Shown here piece by piece: positions 22,006 through 34,795 of a stretch of DNA of 64,000 nt (the stretch's first letter is position 1; each line of letters starts with the position of its first letter). Under the pieces are notes generated by a model that worked only from the letters and a program-made list of their open reading frames with translations, did not search any database and was not told the DNA's origin. Position numbers and translations under genes: made by a program. Source of the stretch: Hygrocybe punicea (Eukaryota > Basidiomycota > Agaricomycetes > Agaricales > Hygrophoraceae); NCBI GenBank assembly GCA_963556145.1, contig OY744462.1, forward strand, positions 62,001-126,000. Reading direction: 5' to 3'.

Positions 22006-24700
22006 AGAATTGCATTGTAGCATATATGTAACTTCAGGTGTCACCGTGTTCATCCAAGGTTCACCATGCTTGAGGTTGAGAGCACCAGTGTTAGGTTCTA
22101 CAAAAGTTTGTTAAAAGATATCACGGGGAAATCGTTGTTTACATTCACCTTTTGAATTAAGACAGTATGGCTTTTTTTTGCCGTCATGCCTGTTATGTAC
22201 ATTTAATCACAATAAAAGATCATCTACAACATCTTGAAACCTTTGCCACCATGTTGATCTTTTGTCGTGATATTGACAATTCATGGAACAATTATATGAT
22301 GGTGGATCTGGCATGACACATGTTGGTGGTTGATATTCAGGTTTCGACATTGTCTGTTCCATTTTCTGTGATACCTCATCTTTAGAACCTGTCATGAATT
22401 GTCCTACACACAAACTTTCCAAGTATTCCACTAATCTTTTCTGAAAGTCGGAATTTTCACCCATAATTTTGTCATGTATTTCCTGAGGTGTAAGTCATCC
22501 CTTTATCCACAACAGCATATGAAGATGCAAGGTAAGACGTCCTTGTTCCTCTACCGTTGCATAATAACCTGATGTGTTTCTGTACAGGCCAGGATGAGAT
22601 TCATTTATTCTTAATATATGTTTGATGAACATTTCAGTAGTAAAGTGAAAGAAGCGGGCTCCAGCAACTGGATTGTTTGCAATTAGTTTGTAACAATCCT
22701 GGGGTAGACGTAGTTTAGGATAAAACTTTTCTTTGTTGTCAGCATAATATAAGCATAGTGGGTGATTGATGTCTGCAGGTGCAAAAGTGATAAACCAAGT
22801 CGGGGCACCAATATAGGATATCAGAGACCAAATCTCATTTTGCATGTATTTCTTGTTAGTAATTGAACCTTTGACCTGACCAGCTACATGATCCAAGTCT
22901 GATATGAGCCTATAACATGCTTTTTCTTCAGGGGTATCTGGTTTGACTCTATCACCTACAGACAGTCTTTTAGAGAGATCATCTAAAACAGCTGTATTGA
23001 TATTCATCAAGCGATCTGCAATATCATTGAAATTATGTTTATTAGTCAATAAATATCCTCCAGTTGTACTGTCTTTAATTGTTCCTGATTGAATGCAATC
23101 AGTGTAAAATAGGGATCAGTTTGAGATCTTTTGTCATGGTACATCAGAAGATGCCTTTTGTGCATCATATCACTGATGCTTAAAACATCCTTGTCAATGC
23201 TGCTAATACCACCCAAGCCATATGGAAATAGGCAGGGGAACATCATAGGATATAACTGAGGATTATTAAAGAATGATTCTGGATTTCTAGCATGGCTTAT
23301 GGAAAGAACACCACCATGGTCATCTATCAAGTGCTTTGTCGCTCTAGCTATTAATGCCTTTGGACTTGTAATATCAAGGTTATTGCCAGTTACTCCACTT
23401 ACCACAAAGGGACAAGGTCCATCTTCCACACCATCTTCATCTTCATTGTCAAATGCACTAGTAGCTTCTGGTTCCTTATTTGTGTCTGCTGGTTGATATG
23501 CAACCACAACAGGGATTCCATGTTCTGGATATTGTTCTAAATTTTCATAGGAGATGTCTAAATCATAGTAGTCTATGTGATTTAATTTAAGCCATTCTAA
23601 AGCTGCAGAAACTCGCTTTCTGTGAACCAATAAAGGTGTTTGCTCCATGTCTTCTGGAGTTGGTCTAGCAGGACCAGTAAAAATGGCTAGTACTTCATCA
23701 AGTTCTTTAACTGTTGGAGGTAATTGTTGATATATCTTTGGGGTTGGGTTTTGAAACATGATGGCATTTTCTTTCATTTTATGCATTCCAGATGACACAC
23801 ACACAATGCATTTATTGTGACGCACACGGGCAATCAAAAGTTGTTCAGCAAATGTTAGATTTCGAAGTTGTGCAGGAATTGTGCCTATCCAAAGGCCATT
23901 TGCTAAAGCATATTTGGGAGTTTGACCTTTGTTCAGGCTGACCAAACATGGCTTGCATATCCATTTACATGTGTCATCTAGTACTAGACCTTTAATATCC
24001 TCTATCGGATCAGAACAATGATTTCGTTCATGTCTTGTGATTCCCATATGTTCTCTGAATAATATTTTCAGATTGACTTTTGTTGTAGATAATAAATACA
24101 TATTTTTCAATACAAACAATTGACCATATACAGCACAGCCCCCTTCTTGGAAATTTCCAGGTGATGTATCTTTACACCAGTTGCTGATTATGGTTTCCTT
24201 CAATTCAATAGATGGTGGAGGAGGAGCAAATGATTGCTCATCTGACTTGTCTAATTCTTCTTTCATTTTAGTCTGAGTTTCTTCTTTTCCACACTCATAT
24301 GTTTCTGTCATTTGTTGTCATTTGTACCACTCTTTACACTTATCTTTATTTGATTTAATATCATGCACATGAAAAATAGAAACATGAGTATCACAAGCTG
24401 AACAATTATGCCTCATTAATGCCACAGATAGATCTTGTCCATGTAATCTTCATAATGTCTTTGACAAATATATACCATGTATTGTTGTTATTTCACCAAT
24501 ATCCTTCACCGTCAACTTTGGCAGAAGTTCATGTAAAGGCATTTTAACACATACATATTTTTTTCTATCTTCATATAAAGTGTTGGCTGTTTGTTCATCA
24601 ATATGCCCCACATATTCGAATAATATGTCAGAATCATGGTTGATATTATTAGACGGTAACATGAAAGATTGAAGAAAGCTAAACTTGAATGTTGGTATTC
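22006..24700 (-). pseudogene. Helitron Rep/helicase, N-terminal part (HUH Rep)
   Basis: This reads, from 24700 downward: a leader with KMPLHELLPKLTVKDIGEI and a Cys pair in C-S-A-C-D-T-H; a cysteine-rich domain (23046-24311) with CKWICKPCLV and KCIVC; a Helitron-like N-domain with PMMFPCLFPYGLGG; then the Rep domain (22495-23049) with TWFITFAPADINHP and the HUH motif in GRLTLHLHMLLW (near 22515). The likely catalytic Tyr is in RLVEYLESL (22425-22450). It is broken by a frameshift near 23048, stops near 24312 and 24449, and a TGA at 22492-22494. Downstream it joins the helicase across the hAT-like insertion. Confidence 0.85.
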
Positions 24701-25382
24701 GTTTACCACCACCAATGTAGTCATATCTATGAATGGAATTTATATATAAAGATTTAAACAAGTTTCTGAATAAATTCAAATTGAACACAATTATGTTTGA
24801 ACGGCTATGCCATATTATGAAACATAGTGTGGTCCACAGCAACGTTGCATGTGATAGAGAACTAGTAATGCAATGAAATAAATATGATTTGACATCATGT
24901 CGTCTCAATAGCGATCGCATGAGCAATGCTTTGATCATTTTACAATGACATTGGACAGTGATAGGTTTGAGAAGACAATACAAAGCAAAGAGATATTTAG
25001 GAGGTAAGAAATATGTTCTGGCATATTGAATAGAACGTAATTGCATATTGAACGTGGTATCTTTAAATGTAGTCCAAACGAATAATGCATTGAGTGTCAA
25101 AGTATTCTTTGTGATTTCATTGAATTTTACACATTGTGTTGCATTTATTTGCATCAGTATTGTTGCATCGCCCTGATCTGGGGCAAACTCATGTTCTATG
25201 AGTTTTCTTTGAAAAACACCCAATTCTTGGGCCAAGGTCGATATCAAAGGAGCAGAAATTGGTTCAAGAGAGATATACATAAGTTGGTCTTGGCATAGTT
25301 GTGGAAATATGGTTGCGTTTGCAAGGAAATGTAGATAAGTCAAAACCGCAATGCAGATATGGATGGTATCGTGGAGATTCAT
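24701..25382 (-). other. 5' flank of the Helitron gene, open frame of unknown nature
   Basis: The open frame that holds the Rep leader continues upstream to an ATG at 25382. The upstream residues are hydrophobic and composition-biased (LFRNLFKSLYINSIH; ILMQINATQ), with no known motif. The true start is probably lower, near the K-M-P-L-H-E-L block. Confidence 0.35.
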
Positions 25383-25669
25383 GTGGATTGATGATAGTAA
25401 GAGAAAGCACCGCCCATGTGTCTATTTAACTAGTTAAGTGGTTCGGATCATGAACAACAATTAACACAATTGGATTGATCATATGACATTATCTTATTTG
25501 TAAGCTCTTCCAAAAACATCATAAGGTGTGCCTGAAGCTTTATAATGTTTTTATTCAATTGAATGTTTTCATAACATACCTAATATTCTGGTACTGAATA
25601 GTCATAGCTTTCCTTGGAGTGATGGTTATGCTTGCCACCATACAAGGGGGATTTGTTACAGTTGTCACA

Positions 25670-25883
25670 GGGGATGGATGAGGAATTTACCATCAAATAA
25701 TATTGAGATATCCACTCAAATATTAAAATGATTTTTGTTGTTATCATAAGTCCGAAAACATTGTAAAAAGTGGATAACGATATGTTTTTGACATTTTTGG
25801 ACTTATGATAGCGACGAAATAATTTCAATATTTGAGTGGATATCTCAATATTATTTGATGGCAAAAATTCCTCATCCATCTCC
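25670..25883. repeat. Inverted repeat, about 90-bp arms, MITE-like
   Basis: The left arm, from GGATGGATGAGGAATTTACC, pairs with a right arm ending TTCCTCATCCATCTCC; the arms share about 85 bp of TATTGAGATATCCACTCAAA-type sequence around a loop near 25760-25790. A direct flanking duplication was not found. Confidence 0.7.
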
Positions 25884-25957
25884 TATGTGTATCCCCATTT
25901 AATTGGTCCATAAAGTTGGCAGTTAATAAATTAAGTGTAATATATATTAACGTAGAT

Positions 25958-26345
25958 ATGGCTTGTTGAACACTTGTCGAACAGTGTTCGGCCTGTTCGA
26001 CAAGTGTTCGACAAGTGCATCATTAATAAAGTCAATATGCATTGTAAATCTAGCTACACCTCATATAATGTACGTATCATTATTTATGCAATTATAATGC
26101 TTTAAATGGAAGCTTGGACACTTCTAGAATAGCTTGTTGAACACTGTTGAACTGGCCTGTTCAACAGGTGTTCGACTAGTGCATCATTAATAAACTCAAT
26201 GCGCATTGTAAATCTAGCTACACCTCATAAACTGTACATACCTTTATTTATGCAATTGTAATGCTTCAGATTGAAGTTTGAACACTTGTCAAAGAGCTTG
26301 TTGAACACTGTCCACCCTGTCTGACCAGTGTTCGATGTTTCTCCT
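25958..26345. repeat. TGTTCGAACA word repeat, about 170-bp tandem unit
   Basis: Two full units and a partial third each contain GCTTGTTGAACACTTGTCGA, CCTGTTCGACAAGTGTTCGA and the spacer GTAAATCTAGCTACACCTCA. Related blocks are at 51950-52200 and, inverted, 53627-53770. Confidence 0.8.
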
Positions 26346-28740
26346 GCAAATAATTCTAATCCCTATTGCACAATATATGTATTTGTAGACATATTTCATA
26401 TATGGTTGTCAATTACACTGGCACTTCCTCAGAATACAGCTGGGACACTGGTCGAACCTGTCACAGAGCAATCTTCACTGCCTTCCACTCATGTTAATTT
26501 GTAGGATTACTTATTCACAATTTGGAACCTGTGATCCGGCTGCATTATTGTTCTTTCTGATTGGGACAACAAAATCTCACGGTCAGCTCCGCCCAGTCAC
26601 ACGGTTTCATAATTATACCCAGGGCTTTAAAATTGTTCCCACAGTTTCACAAAATTGTTCCCACAGCTTGGCAAATTAGAGTGTGACCCTGAGTTTGAGA
26701 ATCCACTGTATAGAATGATTCCCTTATAGGGACTCGTAATTAGTACAGTATTTCATGAATACAAAACATTCATATCATATACAAGTCTACATTTTCTAAT
26801 TGGTTCAAAAGCTGCATGTGACTGCTTGTCAACCACTACCAGTCAAACATTCAAAACAAAAACTGTTGATTATGACCAGCCTTTCAAAATAGGCTGTAAT
26901 GCTTACAGTTGATTCTTCAGGCCTTACATACAAGAGCAGGGTTTCTGGAAATGGAGTTGGCATTCTAGTATTGATTTTCTGTACAATATCTGTACTACAG
27001 ATAACAATATAAATAGTTTCAATTTATCTACACATTATTCAAGATGGAAATATTATCTTCCCATGTGTGAGCATTGACACATATATACAGCAAGACAGCA
27101 TTTAATGTAAGCATCACACAAAACACTTCCATTCATATCTCCAACAGTCCAAAAAATGAAACTACAGACCCTTCATCAAACGGTAATGACTTGCTGTTAT
27201 GTTTTTCAACTCTGCAACTCCAATTCCAATTCTGTTACCCACCATGACGATTCCGCTTTATCACACCTTCCTTTTTCGTTTCCTTTTACCTTTTGTCTTC
27301 TTTTGGACATCATTGTTTATTCTTGTCCTTGTTCTCTTTTCTTCCTTTCTTCTAGAACAATCCAGACCGACCATGGACATATCCCCACGTTACCTTGCTG
27401 TACCCGAATAGTCTCCTTGCCGATGGACATCATTGCTATTGTCTTTTCCCTCACCCTGACATATTGTTGACTTCATCCCACAACAAACCGATTCACAATG
27501 GCTGTACTCCCGACACAGCTCATTACCGTAATTGTTATTGGCAGCATTGCCATCACCTTCCTGATCGGTTTTTACCTTGTTATGCTCTATCTTTGGCATC
27601 AGTACCGAAACCCTTCCACCATTGATACTTCCAACTTCCACCTCGACAATATATCGACACATAATTGACAATTGCCATTCTTGGATATTTGGTTTCCATA
27701 TTCATACCCTGTGCCTACCATTATCCTCCCTGACGATCTGACAACATTCCTCACCTGTATGTGAACTCTGAACAATCCCCGATCACAAGACATTTCACTG
27801 TTCTCTCTAATCCGACCATTGCCGAAGTACATACCTTCAGACTTTGACCACAGACCATACGACTTCCCAATACAGTGAACCAACCCCTATCGTTTATTGT
27901 TCACACAACATTGCTTCAATGCAGTACCCGACATCTTATTCCCACAGCTTGTCACTCGTGCCATGATTCAAAACCTGGACCCACATTCATTTATCCTTTT
28001 CCATCCATAACCTTGATACCTCCCACACTCACTTACAACAATACCCTTTCTTGGACGAATACCGACATCAGGTAGACCATGTAGTTCTACACACAGGACA
28101 AGACATCACCCCTCAATATGTCATTGACACAGACATTGTCATCTGGTACAGCTTATGCTGTTCACATGTCTGACCTCGACTAGCCCACTGTCTTAGTTGG
28201 TTTTTCTTCCATACATTCCTTTGTTTTCTTTCACACCAACCTTGCCGCTATATCCACACTACCTCAAGACACTCCCTTCACCAATCCCACACTGGACAAT
28301 ACCCCTCTTCGACCTGACCGTGCATCGCACTTGCCAGACTGCGCATTTGCCCATTACAGCAAGTGTGGACCCCGAATAGGCAACTCTGTGCATCACATGA
28401 TCCGATGACAAATCATCCGAGTCATCCGGACCTCTTCCATCCTCAATGACACCCAGGCCTCCAGTTGGATCGCGAGAACATCGACATGAGGATGCCTCAT
28501 GTATGCTTCATGGTGAACATAAGGTGTAGTTGGACATGTTGTAGCTTCATGGTTGGATTCCCATTTACCTCCTCTCAAGTCCATTCACTATATCTACTGT
28601 TCTTGTTGTTGGTTCGGACTTTTTCTTTCTTCTTTTCCTTACGTTTAGTCTGGTTCTTGGGGCAGACCCCCTTATCTTGGGTAACCCCCACGGTTCACAA
28701 TGACATTGTACCATGAACCCACCCTCGTAGCAGTGTTGTC
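26346..28740. other. No confident gene; degraded coding-like C-rich stretch
   Basis: Bases 27150-28740 are CT-rich, with broken frames on the plus strand. I recognise no domain. It may be the wreck of a transposon gene. Confidence 0.3.
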
Positions 28741-29078
28741 TTAGTAGTAAGCAACAATGAAAACTGCTCTCCTCTCCTCTGGAATCCGATCCCTAGTTAA
28801 GTTGATTGTTGCCAGAGCCCGCTGCAGAAGTGATCCGTAACACTTGCAATGGCAGAATTTTTGGAGCAAGTACCAAATTTGCTCACTTTCCTGTATGCAA
28901 ACTCCCTTTCAAAACCACCTCCATCATACTCTGTCCTCACTTGATCCACTATCTCTTTATCCTGCCTCCTCTGTTCCTCCTGCAGTCCAGCCAATATTTT
29001 AGATGCACAGTACCTTACTCCATCCTTTGACCATGTTGCCCAGAAATCCTCTGTTCCCAGGTTTTGATATTCAGTCAT
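28741..29078 (-). CDS. Small hypothetical protein, two exons (90 aa)
   Basis: Exon 1 runs from the ATG at 29078 to 28887 (64 codons). The intron is 28886-28822 (GTGAGC...CTGCAG, 65 nt). Exon 2 (28821-28741) adds 26 codons and a TAA. Splicing gives a coherent, charged, helix-prone protein with EEQRRQDKEIVDQVR (residues 34-48) and, after the junction, ALATINLTRDRIPEERRAV. No domain is recognised. The rejoined frame with clean splice signals is the evidence for a gene; it may be a terminal fragment of a longer one. Confidence 0.5.
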
Positions 29079-29484
29079 AATGTACTACAAGCAAAAAATT
29101 CATGAGAGCCAGGTCCAGATTATCTCATTCACAAACCTTCCAGGAATGCCAGGTTTGCTTGATGCCTGTCCAAATCTTACTACCTTTTCGGTGATGTGAG
29201 TATACACTCCACCAGTGCTTAAGTGCAATGGGAATCCCTTTTATGACGAGTGGCGATAAGCTTCCCATTGGGTCAAAGAATCATCCCAGATGCAGTGTCG
29301 AGACTGGTATCTCCCTGGGCACGTATTCCCTCTATTCCCTCTATTCTACATTCCTTCAGTTTGCTCTTCTCACTTTCCAATCACCTCTCCCAGTTCTCCC
29401 CCTTGTTTCTTGTTATAGATACTATATAGTACCTATATAGTGGCTTGTGTCCATAGTTACAAACAAGAAGAGATTCTTGGGTTT
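29079..29484. other. No gene seen
   Basis: Short intergenic stretch between two minus-strand genes, with no recognisable feature. Confidence 0.35.
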
Positions 29485-30323
29485 TTACCCCATCGACAAG
29501 ACTCGCAAAAACACTGAGATTCCGTGCCTACAAAGGCTGCCCTCTCTACAGCAGGCCAGTTTTGTAACTTCTGCGGTGACATTGATGGCAGGTGGGTCCA
29601 GGACATCATTGGCGTTGTAATGAAGCTGTTGGCCATCTCCGAGGACAAGAACCCAAGTTTTGATGATACCCCAAGGAGCAGGAATTAACAGACCAGGAAC
29701 ATGAGTCAAGGATGAAAAGCCAGGATTGGGATTCAAAGCAAGTGCCAAAATGGGCGGCGCAGGAGTGACGGTTGGAACTGGTGACTGCACTTGCACTACT
29801 CCACCCCATGACTGAATCGCATTGACGACATCCGATACAATGTGAGAAATAGGTACCAGCGCGGAAGATGCGGGATATATGATGGCAACTTCACGTGCTA
29901 GCAGAGGAACGGCTTCGAGGGACATAACATCGTTGGCCTAACATACAGTCAATATCGATACATTGACTCGCACAAAGAATCACTCACCCAATCTAGAAGA
30001 TTTCGACCAAGAGGGACGTGAGCATCTCCAGAGCCAACTACAGCCAACGTATTGGTACTCATCAAGGCTTCCCTACGTTGAGTTGAAAGCTTCGGTTTTT
30101 GTGGCAAGACAACTCCTGAGCCGCCACTGGCTGATGCCTGAGGGCCTTTATGATGGCATATGTTGATGCCCTGCTGGAATGTCCTGATCCCACAGTTTAT
30201 AAGAAATGCAGCATTTTTATCTCCACTGAAAGTGACCAAAGTATTGACATATTCATTTTTCCTGTTCGCCCTTGGCCTGAGGGCAAAGTATTGACAAAGT
30301 TTCTGTAAGTCTGCCGCTTTCAT
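29485..30323 (-). CDS. SAP-like motif protein, two exons, uncharacterised
   Basis: Exon 1 runs 30323-29988 (112 codons), the intron 29987-29938 (GTGAGT, ATTGAC branch-like site, TGTTAG; 50 nt), and exon 2 29937-29485 (150 codons). The start resembles a SAP DNA-binding helix-extended-helix (MKAADLQKLCQYFALR, then an Asn/Lys-rich link). The middle is Ser/Gly/Pro-rich. The C-terminal half has HVPGLLIPAPWGIIKTWVLV, then a G-D-G-Q-Q-L-H-Y block and DVLDPPAINV, a pattern I associate with uncharacterised basidiomycete proteins. The last ~35 residues are Cys/Arg-rich and atypical, suggesting a frameshift near 29560. The function is unknown; DNA binding is inference. Confidence 0.55.
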
Positions 30324-31594
30324 CGAGTGACTTGTGTTGTTAGCATGTTAGCACATGAAAACCGTTGGGTGTCTTGGAGCTTACATGTCCTTGTGCACAA
30401 CGTCGATCTCTCCACCCAGAGTAACCTCTCCAGACGGCGAGACATCATTTGGCAGTGCAGCCATGAAACCCAAGAGCCTGAGAGCTGCGCGAGTTGCAGT
30501 GAAAACTTCAGTTTGGCCTAGGTCCAGGCTAAGGAGTACCAGGCACTCACCGAGCGAAACGAAGGGAAAACACATGTTTGTCAACTTGAACTTGAACTCT
30601 TGGTGCGAATGGTGGACATCGGAGCAGCAAACATTGGTTGCGTTTGGTAAACAAGATTCAATTGAGAAATAAAGCAACTCGTGTTTTCTTGGCTAGACTG
30701 GAGGGCAGAGCGAGTATATAGTGATGTGATCTAAACTCTTGTCGTGGGTTTTTGGGGGAAATTGGAAGTTGTGGGAATGTGTCTAGTCTGAGATAGGAAA
30801 AGGAGCTAGATCTACATAAACACAACTGGCGATTTGGGTGTACTGTACAGGCAAAGACGATCTGCCCAAACAGAACAGACAAGAGACAAATCACAAGGAA
30901 CAAGAAAAACCACAAAAGGGAAGAGGTGGGTGGGCCAAGAGATAGAGATCTGTGGACGAATGAGGCGCATCGTGATGGTGCCTGATCTGGGGATCAACTT
31001 GAGACCGGATCAGGAGCTGCCCCTTATATAGGTAGCTCGCGGAGTCTGAATGTCACACCGCAACATGAGTCCATGCACTCTTCGCACGCTCTGAGTGCAT
31101 TCAAATACAATGATTACAATTACGAGGACGGAGGACATGCACGCGTGACTTCATAGTAAATCTGGAAATCGCAGCAAAAGGATTCACCAGGGTGGGGAAG
31201 GAAACGATTGATGGAAACGAGGCGAAATGAGCGTGGACCGTTGTCAGAGGCATGAACTGACCCAGTTGTTCAGAAAATGTTGTCTTATTCTTATTTTGAT
31301 ACTAGGGTAAAAATCCTAGGATTGCTCACATAGACTACCGAAAGAGGTGGTGTGACAACATAGACGACAAATGCACCCAAGCGCACGTGACCATCCAAAT
31401 AAGCGCTGAGACCATCAAGATCTTGGGAGAAGATAATCTCGGTTCCAGATGTTAGGGAGGTTGCCAGATGGACATCCAAGCAGAGGCAAAATTTGTGTAA
31501 AGTTCATCCATCAGATGGCCTCCCTAACATCTGGTGCAATTCGTGACTAAACAATGCACTTGTATCACATTGTCACGTATGTCACAATATTGCA
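30324..31594. other. No confident gene
   Basis: This is the upstream side of the SAP-like gene. It has short frames on both strands, a TTATATAGG box near 31023, and the inverted word pair GGCAACCTCCCTAACATCTG / CAGATGGCCTCCCTAACATC near 31445-31535. Nothing is assigned. Confidence 0.3.
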
Positions 31595-33476
31595 ATGTAT
31601 GATCCCTACTCTGATTCAGACAATGGAGACAAACCTGAGGATCCTTTTGAAAGTGCTGAAGCCAACGATGGCCAACCTGAACTTTCTGATGAAGAGGAAG
31701 AGCCTCAGGACCCAATTGCACTAGAAAATACTCACTGTCTAAAGAGCCGCCTTTCAGGGTCAAACCTCACTGACAAAGTGAAGAAAACGCTGATATTAAT
31801 GAACTCCCAGGGCCTTAATTTACCTATTTTTCTCGACACCCTCAGCTGGGGTGATGCAGGTTGTCACTCTGATCCAAAAGTTCAGTATGAAAGGACTGCT
31901 CTCATGGTTAGCGACGAACTGCCAGGGATTCTCAAGAGATGGTACAACCCTCCAAGAAGATCAGCTAAAGGGACTGGGAAGAGACCTGCAGGAGCACATC
32001 GGAGCCTGGAGGAGTTTTCTGCCTGACGAGTGCTGGAGGTTATTGATAAGGCAATGAGGGTATCAGCTGTGTCATTTCTCTCACCACCCAAAGACCTGTC
32101 AGAGGAAGCCCTGACCAGCCTAGACTTCGAGAAGTTGGTTTTAGAGGTTCAAAGCCGAGCTCCAGTGCTGTGGGGTATTCTTTGCTGTACTGCCTACAGC
32201 CAAAGTCAAGATGTCTGGAACTCTCACAAGAATCCTGACAAAGTTTGCTGGTTTCTGTTCCGTCTATGTACAAACTCTCATCAATGTTGTAGATCATTCT
32301 CAATATAATATCTCAATGTCATTATACATGTTCACACCACCAAGGCTGAGTGGCCAAATTATGGTTGATCTACTTAAAATCCTGTGGTCTATCTGCAAGA
32401 GCCTTTGATGTGGTACATGGACTTGCTGTAACAATGAGCCATAAGTGGACAGCAAATGCATTTGGCACTCTGTCGGATCATGCAATGGAGGCTGTTAAGC
32501 TTGCAATCCACCACTCTCCTTGGCACATCTCACACAACAATATCAATGTCCCTCTCCGTGTTTTCTCCCAGTGGCTACATAACCAAAGTCATTTTGTAAG
32601 TGGATGTGCAGCAACAGTCTGGATCCTGCCACTTGATGCAGTCCTACCCCCTGATACTAACCGGACATTTCTGCGACATCGCACGAGAAATTGCAAAGAA
32701 CCCTTTGCTTTCAACAATGTTGTATTTGGTGGAGAAGCTGATGAATGTATTGAATCACAGCATGTTCATAAAGTCCTATGTATCCTCCTTGACAGCCCTG
32801 CATTCGCAGATTACTCCTACAGTGATGACCCTGAGTTTGACTCTCCTTGTCCTGTCAGCCAACTCCCTTGCGGGCTGTGATACAGTACCCAGCAATTCAT
32901 GCTTGGCACTGCACCAATTGAAGAAGCAAGCTACAAGGACAATGACAAGGCCTTAATCGAGTGGTTCACCCAGTTGAGCCTGCACACAGAAGAGGAGAAG
33001 GTTCAGACGGCTCTTGAATGTATCATTGCTTGGATCGGGGACCAAATGACAATTGAGAGGCTGCAGGGTTTATGGAAATACAGGCATGAGGATTTCAACT
33101 CATACGACCGGATGGACTATATGATCCCCATGTTCGGGTGGTTCCACCTGGTGATGGCATTTGCCAACTCATTACACAAGCAATACATTGGTACATCTGC
33201 TGGGGTTGGTGGTCTACGACATGCTTTTGATATATTGAAATGAACGGGACTGGTGTCAACGGCCACCAAAGGGCCCTTCTGGCACCATCTCGATGAAGCG
33301 ATTCGGCACATCAGCAAGGCACACTTCTGTGCCAGTTGGCATGTGGTTGGCAACGTTCAGTCTCTTTCCAAACTGAAGGTGGAGACTCCCAGAAAACTCC
33401 ACGAGCTAGCAAGTACACTCATATGTGAACATGCGTCACATGAGGCATTGTCTTGCATGGAACAGCTTCCTGCTGA
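31595..33476 (+). pseudogene. DUF6589-family gene, N-terminal and central part
   Basis: An acidic leader (DDxD/E-rich, 31600-31740) is followed by KVKKTLILMNSQGLNLPIFL, a R-W-Y-N-P-P block, FAGFCSVYVQT, and a DVVHGLAVTMSHKWTANAFG stretch near 32415-32465. The typical DUF6589 core follows: CIIAWIGDQMTIERLQGLWK, then a Y-D-R-M-D block, MFGWFHLVMAFANSLHKQYI and TSAGVGGLRHAF (33020-33240). Fungal DUF6589 proteins have no assigned function and are often repeat-associated. Stops or frameshifts occur near 32027, 32309, 32400, 32880 and 33243. A MITE end interrupts at 33476, and the rest is rearranged: see 34063-34293 (inverted) and 34796-35239. Confidence 0.75.
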
Positions 33477-33630
33477 TAGTGAATAGCATGGGTATGGGTA
33501 ACCCATGTGGGTTTGTACCCATACTCGCATGGGTACGGGTACGGGTAGGGTTTCTCCTACCCACCAGCCTTAAAACGAGTCCTAGAACAGCCCAAACGGT
33601 CAAGAATTGGCTCAAAACAATGCTACTCAA
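33403..33630 (+). repeat. Inverted duplication, arm 1 (pairs with 34447-34685)
   Basis: The last 75 bp of DUF6589 part 1 plus the first ~150 bp of the MITE recur in opposite orientation at 34447-34685. This shows that the locus contains a duplicated and inverted junction, not two independent insertions. Confidence 0.85.
33477..33630 (+). mobile_element. Truncated copy of the TAGTGAAT MITE
   Basis: It starts TAGTGAATAGCATGGGTATG directly after CCTGCTGA (33469-33476), the same target as the complete copy at 34294-34611 on the other strand. GGGTACGGGTAC and CCCATGGGT words follow. The right end is missing. Confidence 0.8.
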
Positions 33631-33904
33631 TCTAATAGTTTCACAAGAAATTTAATTATAAATGTTCTGTACACATTAGCAGAAAAGTGAATTGGCAGTT
33701 CCCTAGAGCATGTAGATGGGTATAGCAGATAATATTTTCAGAGCCAGAACTGTCTGTGTTGGCCAATAGGGTTGGTCACAGAGAGAAAGTACTCTATTTT
33801 TTTGAAAAGAATTAAAGCAGCTATTTGAAATTTCTGAAGAGACAGTCCCCTAGAGATTCTCTGTGGAATCTCAAATTCCAAATATTAGAGCAATTGAACG
33901 CGTT

Positions 33905-34000
33905 TTGAGTAAGATATGGTGGTTTTTAGATATTTTCAAAAAAAAAAAAAACAAGCATTTCCGCCCTAAGTTCCACAAATAGCTGTAATCAACCAACAAT
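33905..34000 (+). repeat. Direct duplication (second copy at 34690-34785)
   Basis: GTTTTGAGTAAGATATGGTG, then a poly-A run, TTCCACAAATAGCTGTAATC and flanks are repeated in the same orientation about 780 bp downstream. They bracket the inverted block and mark its formation. Confidence 0.75.
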
Positions 34001-34062
34001 AGTTGCGAATATAATCTCTGTTGATCTGATAAGTTCGGCAGTGACTCGAAAATGATTTTTTC

Positions 34063-34293
34063 TCACTTGATTTCCTCCATCCACTCACGTTTCAGGCCTT
34101 GAAGCAGCTCGAGTATTTCAATAGTGTACTTGGGATTTCCTCCAGCTGCAAAACAAAAGAGTAGAGTGGGGAGGAGATCCTCCATCCGACCGACATCTCC
34201 AAGACAGATGGCATCTGTCAACTCGAGGTATGGCAGCACATCCATATTCCACATGATGCATTGCTTGTGAACTTGATCTTGCTGTTCAGCAGG
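34063..34293 (-). pseudogene. DUF6589 gene, inverted middle segment
   Basis: The minus-strand frame continues the DUF6589 protein: after the CCTGCTGA junction it reads AEQQDQVHKQCIMWNMDVLP, then LELTDAICLGDVGRMEDLLP, a L-L-F-C-F-A block and GNPKYTIEILELLQGLKREW. It lies on the strand opposite the rest of the gene. Its upstream flank on this strand (past the MITE) is the duplicated end of part 1, so the uninterrupted gene order is preserved only in the inverted copy. Confidence 0.8.
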
Positions 34294-34611
34294 TAGTGAA
34301 TGACATGGGTAACCCACGGGTACAAACGGATGTACCCATACCCACACCCAGTGGACCCGTGGGTACAAACCCAGCGGGTTTACCCATCATTTTGAGTCCT
34401 GGAACAGCCCAAACGGTCAAGAATTGGCTGAGATATTGTCAAAACAATGCTCCTTGATTGTTTTGACAATATCTCAGCCAATTCTTGACCGTTTTGGCTG
34501 TTCTAGGACTCGTTTTAAAGCTGGTGGGTAGGAGAAACCCTACCCGTACCCGTACCTGTGCGAGTATGGGTACAAACCCGCATGGGTTACCCATACCCAT
34601 GCTATTCACTA
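34294..34611. mobile_element. TAGTGAAT MITE, 318 bp, complete
   Basis: Both ends start TAGTGAAT. The 8-bp target duplication TCAGCAGG is exact (34286-34293, 34612-34619). The interior is one large palindrome: arms meet near 34455 around an inverted GATATTGTCAAAACAATG. Subterminal words are GGGTACCC/CCCGTGGGTAC, shared in style with hAT-like element 3. Confidence 0.92.
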
Positions 34612-34795
34612 TCAGCAGGAAGCTGTTCCATGCAAGACAATGCCTCACGTGACGCGTGTTCACATATGAGTGTACTTGCTAGCTCATGTTTTGAGTAAGA
34701 TATGGTGGTTTTTAGAAATTTTCAAAAAAAAAAAAGAAGCATTTCCACTTTAAGTTCCACAAATAGCTGTAATCAGTCAGGTAAGCGTGACAGAC

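Larger units (their letters stand above)
16463..25382 (-). mobile_element. Helitron 1, minus strand, defective
   Basis: The 3' end is at 16463 and the coding region runs to about 24700. The 5' TC terminus was not located, so the right limit is approximate. It carries a peptidase-like gene next to its 3' end and a broken Rep/helicase gene. An hAT-like element (20888-21997) is nested in it. Helitron 2 (50805) has the same 3' terminus. Confidence 0.85.

Noticed and set aside
21249..22020. Ser/Asn/Gly-rich 235-codon frame in hAT-like element 2
   Set aside because: CAG/GGC repeats give long frames in five of six readings; it also crosses the intron-like segment and terminal repeat.
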